DNA of 64,000 nucleotides from Sclerurus mexicanus (lineage: Eukaryota; Chordata; Aves; Passeriformes; Furnariidae), in the NCBI GenBank assembly GCA_013396755.1, contig VWZF01003025.1, forward strand, positions 1,002 to 65,001, given 5' to 3'. This document shows, piece by piece, positions 36,424 through 49,800 of the stretch. Positions within the stretch are counted from its first letter, which is position 1. The number at the start of each line of letters is the position of its first letter. A program made the position numbers and the translations under genes. The notes below the pieces were generated by a model. That model ran no database searches. It had not been told where the DNA came from and saw only the letters and a program-made list of their open reading frames with translations.

Positions 36424-37018
36424 CACTTGCCAAAGCCACAGTGCAGAACAGCCATCATAAAGTAATTAACACTGTCCGTCTTTTCTTATTAAATTAAACA
36501 GATGTAAGGTATATGTTTATGGTGGAGGTTGAACTTACTAAATGAACCTCATTTAAAACAATAGAGTTGGCATTTTTCACCACATTAATTTACTAATGAA
36601 GAATTTTTCCCTGTTCCATTTTATTTTAATGCTAGAACAAACAGTTACCCTCATGTTGCGATCGTTATTTCTCATCTATTAATAATTTTTAAACAATAAG
36701 AAAGAAGAATGATCATAAAATTAAAATTTAGAAGGAACTACAATTCAAATTGGGCATCAATGAAAAGTCTGTGCACATCCTTCACATGTGTGAGAGTGCA
36801 CGTAGGCACCTGAGAGCATTGCGTGCCCCTGTCTGTTGCACCTGCTGGCAGTCCCTGCTCTGAGCTGGGTTGTAAAATCTCCCTGATGAGCCATTTTTGG
36901 CCGCAGGGTAACGTGGCAATGATCTGTGCCACTTGTGGAACTGTCTCTGCAGGACAGGAGACAGAATGCTTTAGTGTGGACTGTCTGTGCTGTGTCACCA
37001 GGCAGTCAGTGCCCACCA

Positions 37019-37830
37019 GTCTGACCTAATGCTTGTCTAAGTATGGTCCTCCAGCTCAGGGCACTGAGACTGCCTTGGGCTGTTGTCCATGTTGAAGACA
37101 GAGGCAAAGAAAGCATTAAACACCTCTGCCTTGTCCAGGTCCCCGTTTGTGAGGTGACCATCCTCATCCTACACCAGGATGATGTTATTTCTATGCTGCC
37201 TTTTGCCATTAATATGTTTGAAAAAGCTCTTTCTCTTGTCCCCCACATTTCTGGGCAGCTTCATCAGCAATTGAGCTTTGGCTGCACAAATTTTCTCCCT
37301 GCAGTGGCAAGCAGCATCTCTGAGTTCTTCCCATGTCATCTGACCTTGGTTCCACTGGGCAAACACCTTCCCTTTTTGCCTTATTTCCAAGAGGGGATTC
37401 CTGCTCACCCAAGCCACCTTCTGCCTTGCCTGCTGGATTTCCACCTCCTGTGCCCTTAGGAGGTGATGCGTGAAAAGTGACCAGCACTGATGGACCCTGG
37501 CACTTGCAAAAACAAAGGGACCTTCCTCACTAGTTCCCTGAGCAGGCTGAATTCTGCTCTCCTCGTGGCCAGAGGTTTTGCTGGTGCTTTTCCTTCTGTC
37601 ACCAGAGATTTTAAACTCAATCACCTCATGGTCACTGTGGCCAGGATGGCCCCAGTCTCCACTTTGCTGATGGGATCTGCTCTGTTGATAAGCAGCAGAT
37701 CAAGGAGGGCATCCTTCCAAGTTGGCTCCCTTAGGACGTGTTCAGTAAAGTTTTTTTGTCATTTTTTGTCATCCAGGTTTTCTAAGAATCGTCTGGTATC
37801 AGGCACTGGCACTGGCCTGCAGGTAAAGCA
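37019..37830 (-). pseudogene. CR1 ORF2 relic (endonuclease end and linker), copy A
   Basis: The minus-strand translation follows CR1 ORF2 between the apurinic-type endonuclease and the reverse transcriptase. In order it has DTRRFLEN, ALLDLLLINRAD, then GHSDHEVIEFKI, which holds the SDH motif that ends APE endonucleases (about 37642-37607). The linker follows (MTWEELRDAACHCREKICAAKAQ, KSFFKHINGKRQ) and then DLDKAEVFNAFFASVF. The frame is broken by a nonsense codon at 37168-37166, a frameshift just before GHSDHE, and an 11-bp tandem duplication in a T-rich patch (about 37750-37777). The reverse transcriptase, the upstream endonuclease and the 3'UTR are absent. It is a dead, internally deleted fragment. 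Confidence 0.85.
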
Positions 37831-37857
37831 CCTGAGCAGTCAGTAAGGGCTGCCCAA

Positions 37858-37900
37858 TTCCTCTCAAGCCATTAAACANTTCCTCTAAAGCGATTAAACA
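37858..37900. other. N flanked by a 21-bp repeat (assembly join)
   Basis: A 21-mer starting TTCCTCT and ending ATTAAACA occurs at 37858-37878, is followed by one N at 37879, and recurs with two mismatches at 37880-37900. Copy B has the 21-mer once and no N (40064-40084). The extra 22 bases in copy A are therefore explained fully by an unmerged contig-end overlap plus a placeholder N. Confidence 0.9.
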
Positions 37901-38628
37901 CACTCCTTGGGCTGGAAAGATGAACATAATCATGGAAACCAGGAGCATTTATGCACCTCAGTGGACTGGGTACTGTTTGAACAGATGGGAAACTGAGCAG
38001 CACTAAAGACTGTGGTGTCGTTATTGTCATGTGTTTGAGGTGTAATTTAGCATTTCAGCACAGGCATCCTTTAAGTTGTCATACCATGGTAGCTGCTACA
38101 GTTCCTTTCAGCTTTTGAGTATGCCAGGCCTGCTTCTGCATGTAATGAATGGTGTAAAGTGTTTTCCAGAAATGCTTTGATTCAAGGTTATGGTTTTTGC
38201 TAAGTGACACGAGTTGGCTGATAATTGCAAGGGGATTGCCAGAGAATCAGAAGGTGAGGAAGGGAGTCATGTCAGTAAGTGCTTTCCCTGTTCGTGCAGA
38301 CCTTACAGCTACAACTGGGCTGTGTGTCCCATGCAGGAGGGTGGGTCTGCATTTGACATGAGTAGAAAGCCACATATGCAGAAGGATTAGACTTCCCCCA
38401 CTGTCACCAGCAGCGTTGCCCACAGCCCCAGGTCTTTCCCAGTCCAAATGACCAGCCTGTCAGGTGTGCTGGGTGTGCCAGAGGAGGCTCCTGGCCAAGG
38501 ACCTGGCTGCACTCCATGATTTCTCCAGCAGCACTCGAACTGCATTTCCTTGCCAACAAATTCCATATGCCATTCCGTGAGGAAGGAGGGAAGGAAGGGC
38601 TGTGCTGCCGGCTGTTAGAGGCAGGTGT

Positions 38629-38629
38629 N
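38629..38629. other. Single N at the duplication junction
   Basis: One unknown base separates copy A from copy B. Left of it is the last base of the repeat unit (GCAGGTGT) and right of it is the first (CACTTGCC). A one-base N at an exact repeat junction is a typical gap placeholder of unknown size. Confidence 0.97.
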
Positions 38630-40812
38630 CACTTGCCAAAGCCACAGTGCAGAACAGCCATCATAAAGTAATTAACACTGTCCGTCTTTTCTTATTAAAT
38701 TAAACAGATGTAAGGTATATGTTTATGGTGGAGGTTGAACTTACTAAATGAACCTCATTTAAAACAATAGAGTTGGCATTTTTCACCACATTAATTTACT
38801 AATGAAGAATTTTTCCCTGTTCCGTTTTATTTTAATGCTAGAACAAACAGTTACCCTCATGTTGCGATCGTTATTTCTCATCTATTAATAATTTTTAAAC
38901 AATAAGAAAGAAGAATGATCATAAAATTAAAATTTAGAAGGAACTACAATTCAAATTGGGCATCAATGAAAAGTCTGTGCACATCCTTCACATGTGTGAG
39001 AGTGCACGTAGGCACCTGAGAGCATTGCGTGCCCCTGTCTGTTGCACCTGCTGGCAGTCCCTGCTCTGAGCTGGGTTGTAAAATCTCCCTGATGAGCCAT
39101 TTTTGGCCGCAGGGTAACGTGGCAATGATCTGTGCCACTTGTGGAACTGTCTCTGCAGGACAGGAGACAGAATGCTTTAGTGTGGACTGTCTGTGCTGTG
39201 TCACCAGGCAGTCAGTGCCCACCAGTCTGACCTAATGCTTGTCTAAGTATGGTCCTCCAGCTCAGGGCACTGAGACTGACTTGGGCTGTTGTCCATGTTG
39301 AAGACAGAGGCAAAGAAAGCATTAAACACCTCTGCCTTGTCCAGGTCCCCGTTTGTGAGGTGACCATCCTCATCCTACACCAGGATGATGTTATTTCTAT
39401 GCTGCCTTTTGCCATTAATATGTTTGAAAAAGCTCTTTCTCTTGTCCCCCACATTTCTGGGCAGCTTCATCAGCAATTGAGCTTTGGCTGCACAAATTTT
39501 CTCCCTGCAGTGGCAAGCAGCATCTCTGAGTTCTTCCCATGTCATCTGACCTTGGTTCCACTGGGCAAACACCTTCCCTTTTTGCCTTATTTCCAAGAGG
39601 GGATTCCTGCTCACCCAAGCCACCTTCTGCCTTGCCTGCTGGATTTCCACCTCCTGTGCCCTTAGGAGGTGATGTGTGAAAAGTGACCAGCACTGATGGA
39701 CCCTGGCACTTGCAAAAACAAAGGGACCTTCCTCACTAGTTCCCTGAGCAGGCTGAATTCTGCTCTCCTCGTGGCCAGAGGTTTTGCTGGTGCTTTTCCT
39801 TCTGTCACCAGAGATTTTAAACTCAATCACCTCATGGTCACTGTGGCCAGGATGGCCCCAGTCTCCACTTTGCTGATGGGATCTGCTCTGTTGATAAGCA
39901 GCAGATCAAGGAGGGCATCCTTCCAAGTTGGCTCCCTTAGGACGTGTTCAGTAAAGTTTTTTTGTCATTTTTTGTCATCCAGGTTTTCTAAGAATCGTCT
40001 GGTATCAGGCACTGGCACTGGCCTGCAGGTAAAGCACCTGAGCAGTCAGTAAGGGCTGCCCAATTCCTCTCAAGCCATTAAACACACTCCTTGGGCTGGA
40101 AAGATGAACATAATCATGGAAACCAGGAGCATTTATGCACCTCAGTGGACTGGGTACTGTTTGAACAGATGGGAAACTGAGCAGCACTAAAGACTGTGGT
40201 GTCGTTATTGTCATGTGTTTGAGGTGTAATTTAGCATTTCAGCACAGGCATCCTTTAAGTTGTCATACCATGGTAGCTGCTACAGTTTCTTTCAGCTTTT
40301 GAGTATGCCAGGCCTGCTTCTGCATGTAATGAATGGTGTAAAGTGTTTTCCAGAAATGCTTTGATTCAAGGTTATGGTTTTTGCTAAGTGACACGAGTTG
40401 GCTGATAATTGCAAGGGGATTGCCAGAGAATCAGAAGGTGAGGAAGGGAGTCATGTCAGTAAGTGCTTTCCCTGTTCGTGCAGACCTTACAGCTACAACT
40501 GGGCTGTGTGTCCCATGCAGGAGGGTGGGTCTGCATTTGACATGAGTAGAAAGCCACATATGCAGAAGGATTAGACTTCCCCCACTGTCACCAGCAGCGT
40601 TGCCCACAGCCCCAGGTCTTTCCCAGTCCAAATGACCAGCCTGTCAGGTGTGCTGGGTGTGCCAGAGGAGGCTCCTGGCCAAGGACCTGGCTGCACTCCA
40701 TGATTTCTCCAGCAGCACTCGAACTGCATTTCCTTGCCAACAAATTCCATATGCCATTCCGTGAGGAAGGAGGGAAGGAAGGGCTGTGCTGCCGGCTGTT
40801 AGAGGCAGGTGT
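38630..40812. repeat. 2.2-kb duplicated segment, copy B
   Basis: This is the second copy of 36424-38628. It starts right after the N and continues without a break into the downstream unique sequence (GCAGGTGT|GGCCCTGG at 40812/40813), so copy B is joined to its right flank and copy A to its left flank. Copy B lacks the internal N and the 21-bp repeat and is the cleaner version of the locus. Confidence 0.97.
39225..40036 (-). pseudogene. CR1 ORF2 relic, copy B
   Basis: The same decayed CR1 ORF2 fragment as at 37019-37830, with the same nonsense codon, frameshift and 11-bp tandem duplication. Sharing every inactivating change means the two copies did not insert separately; they are the same locus represented twice. 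The SDH motif of the endonuclease lies at about 39848-39813 on the minus strand. Confidence 0.85.
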
Positions 40813-43800
40813 GGCCCTGGGGTCTAACAGCCATAATTTAGAGCATCTTACAGTTTCTTCTAGACGGTTCTGGGAACCCCTTGGGGACCCCACCTGTTCT
40901 GGGGAAAAACAATGGTGTCTCACAGTACTTTTGGCCCTTTCCCTTCCTCTGAGGTGTGCCAAATGGAGTTTATGTATCTGAGTGTCTGCCTCTGTTCTTG
41001 GCCTATTTTGGACACATCCGACTAAGCTGTTTATCTCCATGGAGATTTTTTTAAAACACAGCAGGAAAACAGGTAGACAATTTGTGTATCAGATCTGTTC
41101 CCTGATGAATCTGGGAGCAAAAATTAAGGTTAAAAGCTTTAATTAATGAAGAGGGATAATTTGAAAATCAGATCCCTTTACGATTCAATAGTCTTTGAGA
41201 GCTGAGTCATGTTTATACAATCACACCCACAGAAAGTGGCCAGAATAAGGCATCACAAAAAGTTATTTACATTTTTCTAAGTTTTTTTTCAATGTGTACA
41301 TATTCTATTCACTTTACTTTAGAAGTTGACGAGCTCCAAATTTTTTGTATTCCTTGTTAGCATGATCCAGTCAGCTGTGGTAAATGGTAATCCTTGCTTT
41401 TAATCTTGAGAGACATCGATTTGGAATTGAAGGAACAGAATTTCATTATCTGTACCTTGGTGAGACATGAAACATAATCTAAATCCTCTTATTCAGTTAA
41501 CCTGGCTTGCTTTAAAACAATAAAATTTTTGTCTTCAGTCAGTTGTTCTGTGGAAAAAAATATTTATTTAACATAAGATTGGTATTTATCTGAAAGCTGT
41601 TACTTGATTATCCTCGCATTCAGGGCAACAAACTGTAGATGAAGAGCTTCAGCTAAGCACTCCAGTGCAGTTTTTATGTCTCACAGATAATGCTACCAAA
41701 ATGCTCCTGAAGGACTAAGAAATGCAGCTCCTCCAGATTGCTTGTGATGACTTGCAACACAATAGAGAGACAACACTTTTAAACAATCAGGCTCCTTCCC
41801 ACACCATATTAAATAATTCTCTGACCAGAATCCACTTTAGACTTCCTTTGCCCTACTACAGTTTTGTACTTATATTTTATCCGAGACACAGCTCAACACC
41901 CTTTCTGAGTCCTCTCAGCTGTCTAAACTCAAAGTATTTTGGGCGTCACTTTTCTTGATGTGCCCTCAGATAATGAGTATTCTGGTATCAGCATGAGCTG
42001 CTGGTACCTTTCTGCAGCTGCGTGGAAATATCTCTCCTTGCTGTTAATTGTAAGACACTGCGAGCACATCGTGTTGTCTCTATGCCTTCTAGGATCTGTA
42101 TTTGGATTGTACCTTTGTTTTTGCCAATCAGTCATTTTCAGATTCCGTCAAAGAGCTTCTAACGCGAGGCAGTTCCTGCAGCTGATAAATGCCAACCCTC
42201 CCATGCATCACAATTTCCAGTCATCATCATTCCACATGGAACTCAATGAGCAGCACAGGCCACATTTCCCTTTCTTGAACTAACTGCAAGCGAGGGCAAA
42301 AAGATATCTTAGTTCAGCTCAAAGAGGATTTATTCTCGCATGAGAAGTGGCAAAGGTACCAAAGGGAATCGTGATGGCTTCTTGTGGCTGAAATGACTTT
42401 AGCAATGGCAGGAGGGTGACACGACTGGTTCTGCCTGGTGGCAGCTCTGTGGCAGTGGCTGGAGGGCAGAAGGCTCTGGGCAGTGTCAGAACACAAGCTC
42501 ATTTTGAAAAGTTCAGAGAGGAGTAATAAAATCTAATGCTTTTATCTCCAAATGAACATTTTTACTAAAAAGAAAAAGGCTTTTCTGGAATCCAGGTGCT
42601 TTGTGGAAGCAGAACAGTTGTGGGATGATGGTCTCTTAGAGTCTGAGGGATGCTGAGAACTGCAGAAGGTAGTTTTCATTGGAGAGCAAGCCTGCTTATT
42701 TAGCTGAAGTCTTTTGCTCCATAGTTTTCTTGGAACCCTCAGTAGCTGAACAGTGAATGAAACATCCCAGGGGAGACTGGATAAACCAAGCACCTTTACA
42801 GACTTACATGCACTAATTTTGCAAGGCAATTAGTTCTAGGCTATGCTTTGCTGTCATACTGGAAAATGGCTGTTAAACCTTGGCTTTAAGTCCTTTAAGC
42901 TACGATAAATCAGTTCTTACACATTATGTCCCCATGTAGTTTGCAGTAGATTTGAAGATGGTTGGCCATGGGTGTCTGTGGTGGATAACCAAATCTTGTA
43001 ATTAAGAAACTTGTGGTTTTAGTAGTAGTAGTTTAGTGCTCATCTAACTGACTCACACTCGTGGAAATAACACTAAATGAAACCCTAAGTTTGGAGGTAA
43101 AGCAATTATTGAGGTACCGCCCATGGGACCCAGCAACTTCTGGATAATTTCAAGACGTAGGTTAGAAGGAGGCAAAGGCAGTTCACCACTGACAATGTAA
43201 GATGGCTCTGGGGAACGTGCACTAAATGGGAACATATCCAGATGTTGGACTCCCAGATGTGTGAGTCATTGTGGAGCAATCATCTAATCAATCAGTCTGT
43301 GTAAAAGCAGGAGTGAAAAGGCAAACAATCTATAAATGTGAGTTGGAAATTGCAAGTCAGTGGGCTGTAAGTCACAGAGCTGGTCCTGTCAGAGCCTGGG
43401 CAGTGGCTGTGCCATAGCTGGGAAGCTCTAGGTAAGGAAGTCAGTATTGCCAGGCTGGGAAAGGAAGGCAAAATTTAGCTTCTTATTTGTGTATTGATGT
43501 GTAACAACAGTCAACAGAACTGAGATGTGCAACACATGAATAGCCAACTTGCTGAAAATCAGATCCTTTCGTTGTTTACAAACTGTGGCAGAATCACCAT
43601 AGATTAATGACATGTAGAAATCATCACTTCCACTCAGTATTTTTATAATTACTTTTTTTTTCTCTAGTTTGTGTTTTCTTAACCCATTGCAGTCACTTTC
43701 AATGTGATACAAATACAAATACTTGTAGTTTTTTAAAGGATTTATAAACAAAAATGAAAGAGGGAAAAACACTATAGTACTTTCTTTGACCCAACATTTA

Positions 43801-46800
43801 CACAGAAAGTTTTTTATTTTGACATGACTAGACAGATACCAAACGCCAAATGGTTTTAACTAACATCAGTACACAATTAGCAGTCTTTGTAATTAATCAG
43901 GGCAGAAAATTGGAGACAAGGGGCTAACACAGGCTTCTCTGAGTCTTCATGTCCGCTCTGCAAAAGTGTAAACCTTTTCCCTACTCTTTGGACAGTTTTC
44001 AAAATGGCTCCTGCACAACCTCGAGATGACAATGACTATTGTTGCCGTCCATTCAGAGATCTGTCAGCCTTTGAAACCCTGTCATTAGTTATGTTCAAAG
44101 GCAGGAAATACTAATGAGCTTTCATTTCACCGGTCTCCGTGAGACTCCTTGCAAATAATTCTCCTCGCAAGAAAACCTCACATTTTGTGTTTATTTTGCG
44201 AAGTATAAGCTTAGATGTTAAACATGAGAAAACAGTAGCTGAGAGATGCTATCCTTAAATGGTCCTAAAATTGTGGCAAAGGCACTCCAATAAAATCCTC
44301 AGCCCAGCCGTATCATTGCAGCCTGTTTCTGCATTTATGTGATTTTAGGTCTTTAACATGCCTGTTAGAAGCACATCCTGCTTAAGAAACACTTTGGAGT
44401 CCTGGTATAATTGTATTTCAGTTTGAGTACCTTAGATTTCTTTTAGTACCAAGTATAAAACAAAGGTATATTTTAATTTTCTTAGCCTCATGGAATTAAT
44501 TAAAAGACACCAGAGTTTAGTCAGCAAATCCTAAGATGTTAACTTAACTGGAATTTTACAAAAGATCTTTGCAGCGAATTCCTGTATTCACAGCTGAGCT
44601 ATTTTGCTGTGCAGTTTTTTGTGTGAATCATAGAAGGCTTTTGGAGTTCAAGCTTTTTACTGTTTTTCCACTGATATTTCTTATGGCCTTTCAGAATGAC
44701 TCACTTATCACTCACCAGTGTGATTTAGCATTTAACATTGTGACTGCTAATGTTTCCTAGTCCAATCAAAAAGGTCATAGAACAATACATTACTAAAAAG
44801 CACAGTGTAATTAGATTACTTGCCATGTAAATTATAGCTACTTGAGTTGAAATGAACTTCTGTGTTGTTCATGTAGTAGTCATTACATCTTTCTGAATTT
44901 CATATTTTAAAATGTGGATTTACTATGTTTTTAGTTGAATAGCTGAAGGATTTTTCATGTGGCTGGTCCTATTGCACAGATTTGGCTTTAAGCTGGGATC
45001 AGAAGAAAAAACACAATCATGTATAAGAATTAATTACAGCTTTAGTGGATAAGCTAACTTTAAAAGATACAGGCAAATCTGTACTCATCAAACAGTGATT
45101 TTTTTCAAGCTTCTTTGTTGATTGTCTTTGTTGTGGGAAAGTATGAGAGACATTTCAGGAATGACAACCTGATTGCAAAGATAAGTACCAGAAAAGATTT
45201 GATCATGTCACTGATATTGATGGGAAAATATAACTTGGGTTTTCATGGGGATTGACTTGATGGGCAAGCTAAAGTGCATGTGTAAGGATTAGGCTTGTCA
45301 GTGGGAAACGCTAAGTCTGGTCATTACAGTTAGCTCATTTATGGTACAAAGAAGGAAGTGAGCATTTGTAAGTCTTTGGCCCTTGCTGAATAAGACTGAA
45401 TTATTTCAGTCAAACTGCCACCTTAGCTGTAAAATATCAGAGCCATCAGACAGGAGCAGTGATTAGTGAGTGCAGAATGACACAAATCCATCTGTGTCTT
45501 CAGTACCACTGGGATAGTCTGTCCCAAATCATGAGACTACCACAGAAATTACAATAACTAATGATATGTTTGGGTTTTTTTCAAAGTTACTGAGAAGATT
45601 AATGGTTGGTTTGTAACACTGCACAGGAATAAAAATAATAATAAAAAAAGCATATGTAAATTTTTTTTCCTCTTTACATGAAGAACTGGAGAAACTTGTT
45701 CTAACTGACCACTGCTCTGAGAGGTGAAGCAGAGACTGCACAGCCCATGCTGAAAGGTTTCAGTGCTTTTAAACCATGTTTGGATTCTCCCCTCTGTAGT
45801 CACTCCCAAAAAGCCTCAAGAAAGCTTCCCCAGGATACACCAACTCCCCTTTCCTAAGAGTTCCCTCTGTCCATCCAGCCTCTGCTGCCAGCTGTTGCCC
45901 AGGTTCTGAAATAATCACTCCTAGCTTTTTTTCTTCTGGAAGGGAGTCATCTGATAGTTTTATTCTTCATTGTCATAGAGTCTGCATTAAGGGAGTCTTC
46001 GTCTTTCAGGTCTCAGGGCCTCAAAAAGCTCTTTATGCCCCTATGGAGCTCAAAAGGAAGAAAATTAGGGGAAGACTCTGAGTCTTCAGCCACCTCTTAA
46101 CATTCAGAATTAAGTGTCATGTCACACCAAGGTCCAGCCCCATTTTGTTTACACCATACTTTCAATGCAATTCTTTCTGCTTCATCAATGGCAGAGTCAT
46201 ATTTCTGTGTTTCACATGGTATGTTATTACTGATTTTATTATAGCTCAGGAACATGTAATTATTCATGCTATTAATATGGCCCCAATGGGATGTGTATTC
46301 TGTATTGCTTGGTGTGTGTCATAAAATCTGTAATGTCCACTGAACACTCCTTTGTTATCAGCAATTATTCAGTAAGGACAGGACAACAGTGAGGTCTTGA
46401 TACTCAAAACACAGCAGTATTTTAAATATTTTCCTATATATTAAAACTTCAGGATATAAACAGAGTTCCTCAGTTCCATACAAAGTTAGGCCTTCAGGAC
46501 TGACAGGAACTTCCAGGGCCCATGGGCATGCAGAAGTTCTGAAAACAAAGCTTCAGAAGAAGAACCTCAGTTTTCTGCTTGGGCCTGGTTATGTTCCTTC
46601 TTCAGCCAGAACTGTAATTCAAGTCTAATTTGTGAAATACATATTTGAATTGTTTCCTTAATGGGCACAAGGGAGTCCACACAGTACTAATGGTCTCTGT
46701 TGCACAAGTAACTCATTTCTGAACTCTGTACAGAATCCAGGGTCTTGGTTAAGCAGGCTGGTCAGTGTAGGAGCACCTGCCTTTAATGACAGGAGCTCCT

Positions 46801-49800
46801 GTTCACTTGTCACCTGCAGGTGCTCACCACGTAGACCACAGGGTCTTACTGCCTCTGTGCTCCTGCAAGTGCATTTGTACTCCTGATTACAAAGAGTAAT
46901 GTCTAAAGATCAAAATATAAGGGTAATTTTCAACCTTGTAGTACCCTACAGTGGAGTCAATTACATGAATAATTCAATATATCACAAGCGTGCATTGTAA
47001 AACCCAGGCAGAGGAAGTACCTTTGTGATAACAGCCCCACGTCTCTTTCCCCAAAGTGCACTGCAACTGAGAGCTTTAGCTTTGGGTTTTTAAATCAGTG
47101 TTCTTTTTGAAGTTTTCAAACAGTTTTATCCTACAGATAACAGGAACAATGGTACCTGTGTTGCACTATATTGCAGCAGCACTGTGAAGGGGTAAGCAAA
47201 CAGCTGAGCAGGAATGTTCTGAGGAGCCATGAGAAGCAGACTGAATCTGGCAGTCAGTGGCCACTCCATCCTCTCCAAGGTTTCCCTGAAGTCCCATGAC
47301 TTCCCTGAAAACCAAACAAAATGCAAATCATTTTTTCCTTTCTTTGCCCTGTCCTGACTTTTGAGCTGTTGGCACGGTATTGTCAGGCAGGCAGAACCTG
47401 TGCCCAGATGTACTTTCTCCCCAGGAACAGGTCAATGAGCATGAGCTTCAGTTAAAGAAAAAGCTGGCCCAGGCAGTTCTTTAGTAATAGCAAAAAACCT
47501 CTCAGAAGCAAGGAAATAATATTTTCTCCATAAGGATAAATTAATTCAAAACATGTTATAGGGTGTGTCTCACATGCTTTGATGGGTATGTCAGACACAT
47601 GACATTATTTAGTATTACACAGCACAAGGCATCATCTTTAAATCAGTGTTGGCCCATGGTTTTGCTTGACATGTAGCAGATGCCATTTGCTTCCATAAAT
47701 CTTCAGATGAGATGGTAGTTACCAGAATAGGCACAGCACTGAACACAAAATATTAGAGTCCTTTACAAGAAGAACTGTTCACTTGCAGCAGATAAAGAAC
47801 TGTGCCAATTCTGGTGCCAAGGGAACTCCATCAAGAACTGAACCCAAATTGCCATCCGTGTTTTTAAGGAAACTGAGGTAGGGGATGATGTTTACTTGAA
47901 GTGCTGGTCTATCTCCCTAGTGAAACTAAAGGAGCAGAGCTAAAGGCTTTTCCTTTTGTCCTTCCTACCAGCTGGATCTTCATAAAGCTAGTCACAGTCT
48001 TTGAACATAACCTTCTTCCTTGTTCCCTTGACATGTCCGAGAGAACTCCAGTTGCTCATAATCAGGAGCCAAATCTTCCAGTACAGGAGCAATATACAGG
48101 ATAAACCCTTCACACTGGAGCCTCACGAGCCCAGAAGGAGCAGAGCATCGACAGTGTACTAGATCTTATGCTGCTTCTTTTTGAAACTATTTCTCCAAGA
48201 GGCATCCCTGAAACAATAAAGGTCTGTTCATTAATCAACTTTTCTTAATAAAACTTGTCTTTTTTTCCCTTTATGTCCCCTCTTTTTTCCCCTTTCTTCT
48301 ACCTCTTTTCATCTTTACATACATTGCCTCAGGCATTTGAATGATCAGTAATCTTTTCAATATTCATAAAGCAAAAGTATTGCATAACCTGTGGGGACAT
48401 ACATTCCCATTCATACATTTTTTCAAGGTGAAGTGCAGACCTTTCCTGAAATGGTGAAGAAGCTCTGTCCTGTGCTGATAGCTATTGCACATGGCCTGGA
48501 CACTCAGGTGTACTTAGGGTTAGACTGTGCTCCCAGTCACTGTGCCAGGCACAGATTAAACCTTGATCCAAAAGAGGGGAAGGAATGAGCACAGACAGTC
48601 TCTAGGATGTGCTTTAAGATGGAGAAGATAGACAATGAAAGAAAAAATTAAGAAATAATAAAGAGAGAGAAAAATATTAATAGAAAAAGCAAAAAGCAAG
48701 TGAACTGCCATGTAGAATTTGTTTGCACACATCCTTTTGAAAGAAACTGCTAAATATTCTTCTCAAAGGCTATGAACACAGCACTATACACTGCACACGT
48801 CATACAATGAACTTTCAGAAGTCCATTTCAAGTCCTTGCTAAAACAAGTTTAGCAGTCTACAAACAAGAATGCTTTTAACATTGCAACACCCACAGCCAC
48901 TTTATAGGTCTTGTGGCTTGGATCTCATTCTTGGTGGGGGTTGCTCTTTATTTCTTATCCAGAGTGTTTACATCTTTGTGGTGTCGGCAAGACAGACCCA
49001 TCTTTATAAGACGAGCAAGAAAGAAACAGCAATAAATCTCTGCAATGTGTTTTCAGTATGTCTATAAATCTAAAATATTTAAATGTAAAACAGTGCTTTT
49101 CTTTGAAAACTGTGGATTGAAATGCACAGAAGGATTGATTACAATATTTTTATTCAAGATGATCTGAACAAAGATGAGGCTAATATCATTTCTTGAATGT
49201 ACCCCTGAAATTAAGGGGCACTGTGAGAAAAAAACCCACAGTATTTTATTAAAGGTATTGTTGGTGGTTTGTCACTATAGGACTGAAGCCAAAACTGTTC
49301 TTAGAGGAAGAATTCTGTATTATTCACTGATAAAATTATAAAACCTATGTGTTATAAAGAGACAGTAAAAAGTTCAGTTTAAAGGGAAAAACAAAATAGG
49401 CTCTTCTCTGTCTCTACTCATCATCTTAAATGCAGGGTTACTCAGACAGGTGAATACAGACTCCTGTCAGTAATCTGTAAGTAGCTGGGGAGATTTCATA
49501 CAACTGGACATCTGTGCTGTATTCTTTGATGAAAAAAGATTTCAATCTCCTATTTTACAAAATTATAATATTTTCATAACAATGCGATCCCCAAAGGATC
49601 AAATATTCATTTTGTTAATTGCCTTTAGAGTGTTCAGCACTTTCTAGAGTCAAAGGTGGTTTCTGCCCGACAGAGACCTTCCTGAAAGCCTGGGACCTGA
49701 GACAGAGTGATAAATAGATAACTGGGGTTTGAAAGGCAGGAGAAAGACAGAGCCAGACAAAGAACACTACAAAGCCAGGTAGATTTGAATAAATCAACAG

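Larger units (their letters stand above)
36424..38628. repeat. 2.2-kb duplicated segment, copy A
   Basis: This segment is repeated almost base for base at 38630-40812. Copy A ends exactly at the single N at 38629, and copy B starts exactly after it. Copies differ by a 22-base insertion in A (itself a 21-bp repeat plus an N, see 37858-37900) and by a few substitutions: A/G at 36618/38824, C/A at 37073/39279, C/T at 37469/39675 and C/T at 38104/40288. Contents are about 300 bp of AT-rich unique sequence, unclassified sequence, a CR1 ORF2 relic, and unique sequence. The pattern fits unmerged overlapping contig ends or two haplotypes placed in series. Confidence 0.97.

Noticed and set aside
36738..37459. 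Plus- and minus-strand open frames repeated in both 2.2-kb copies
   Set aside because: They are the CR1 relic, its antisense shadow, or unclassified neighbouring sequence; repetition comes from the duplication and not from a gene family.
41939..42283. 114-residue frame with a hydrophobic run as a small membrane protein
   Set aside because: No family resemblance, no upstream context, and another frame (41929-42135 minus) overlaps it.
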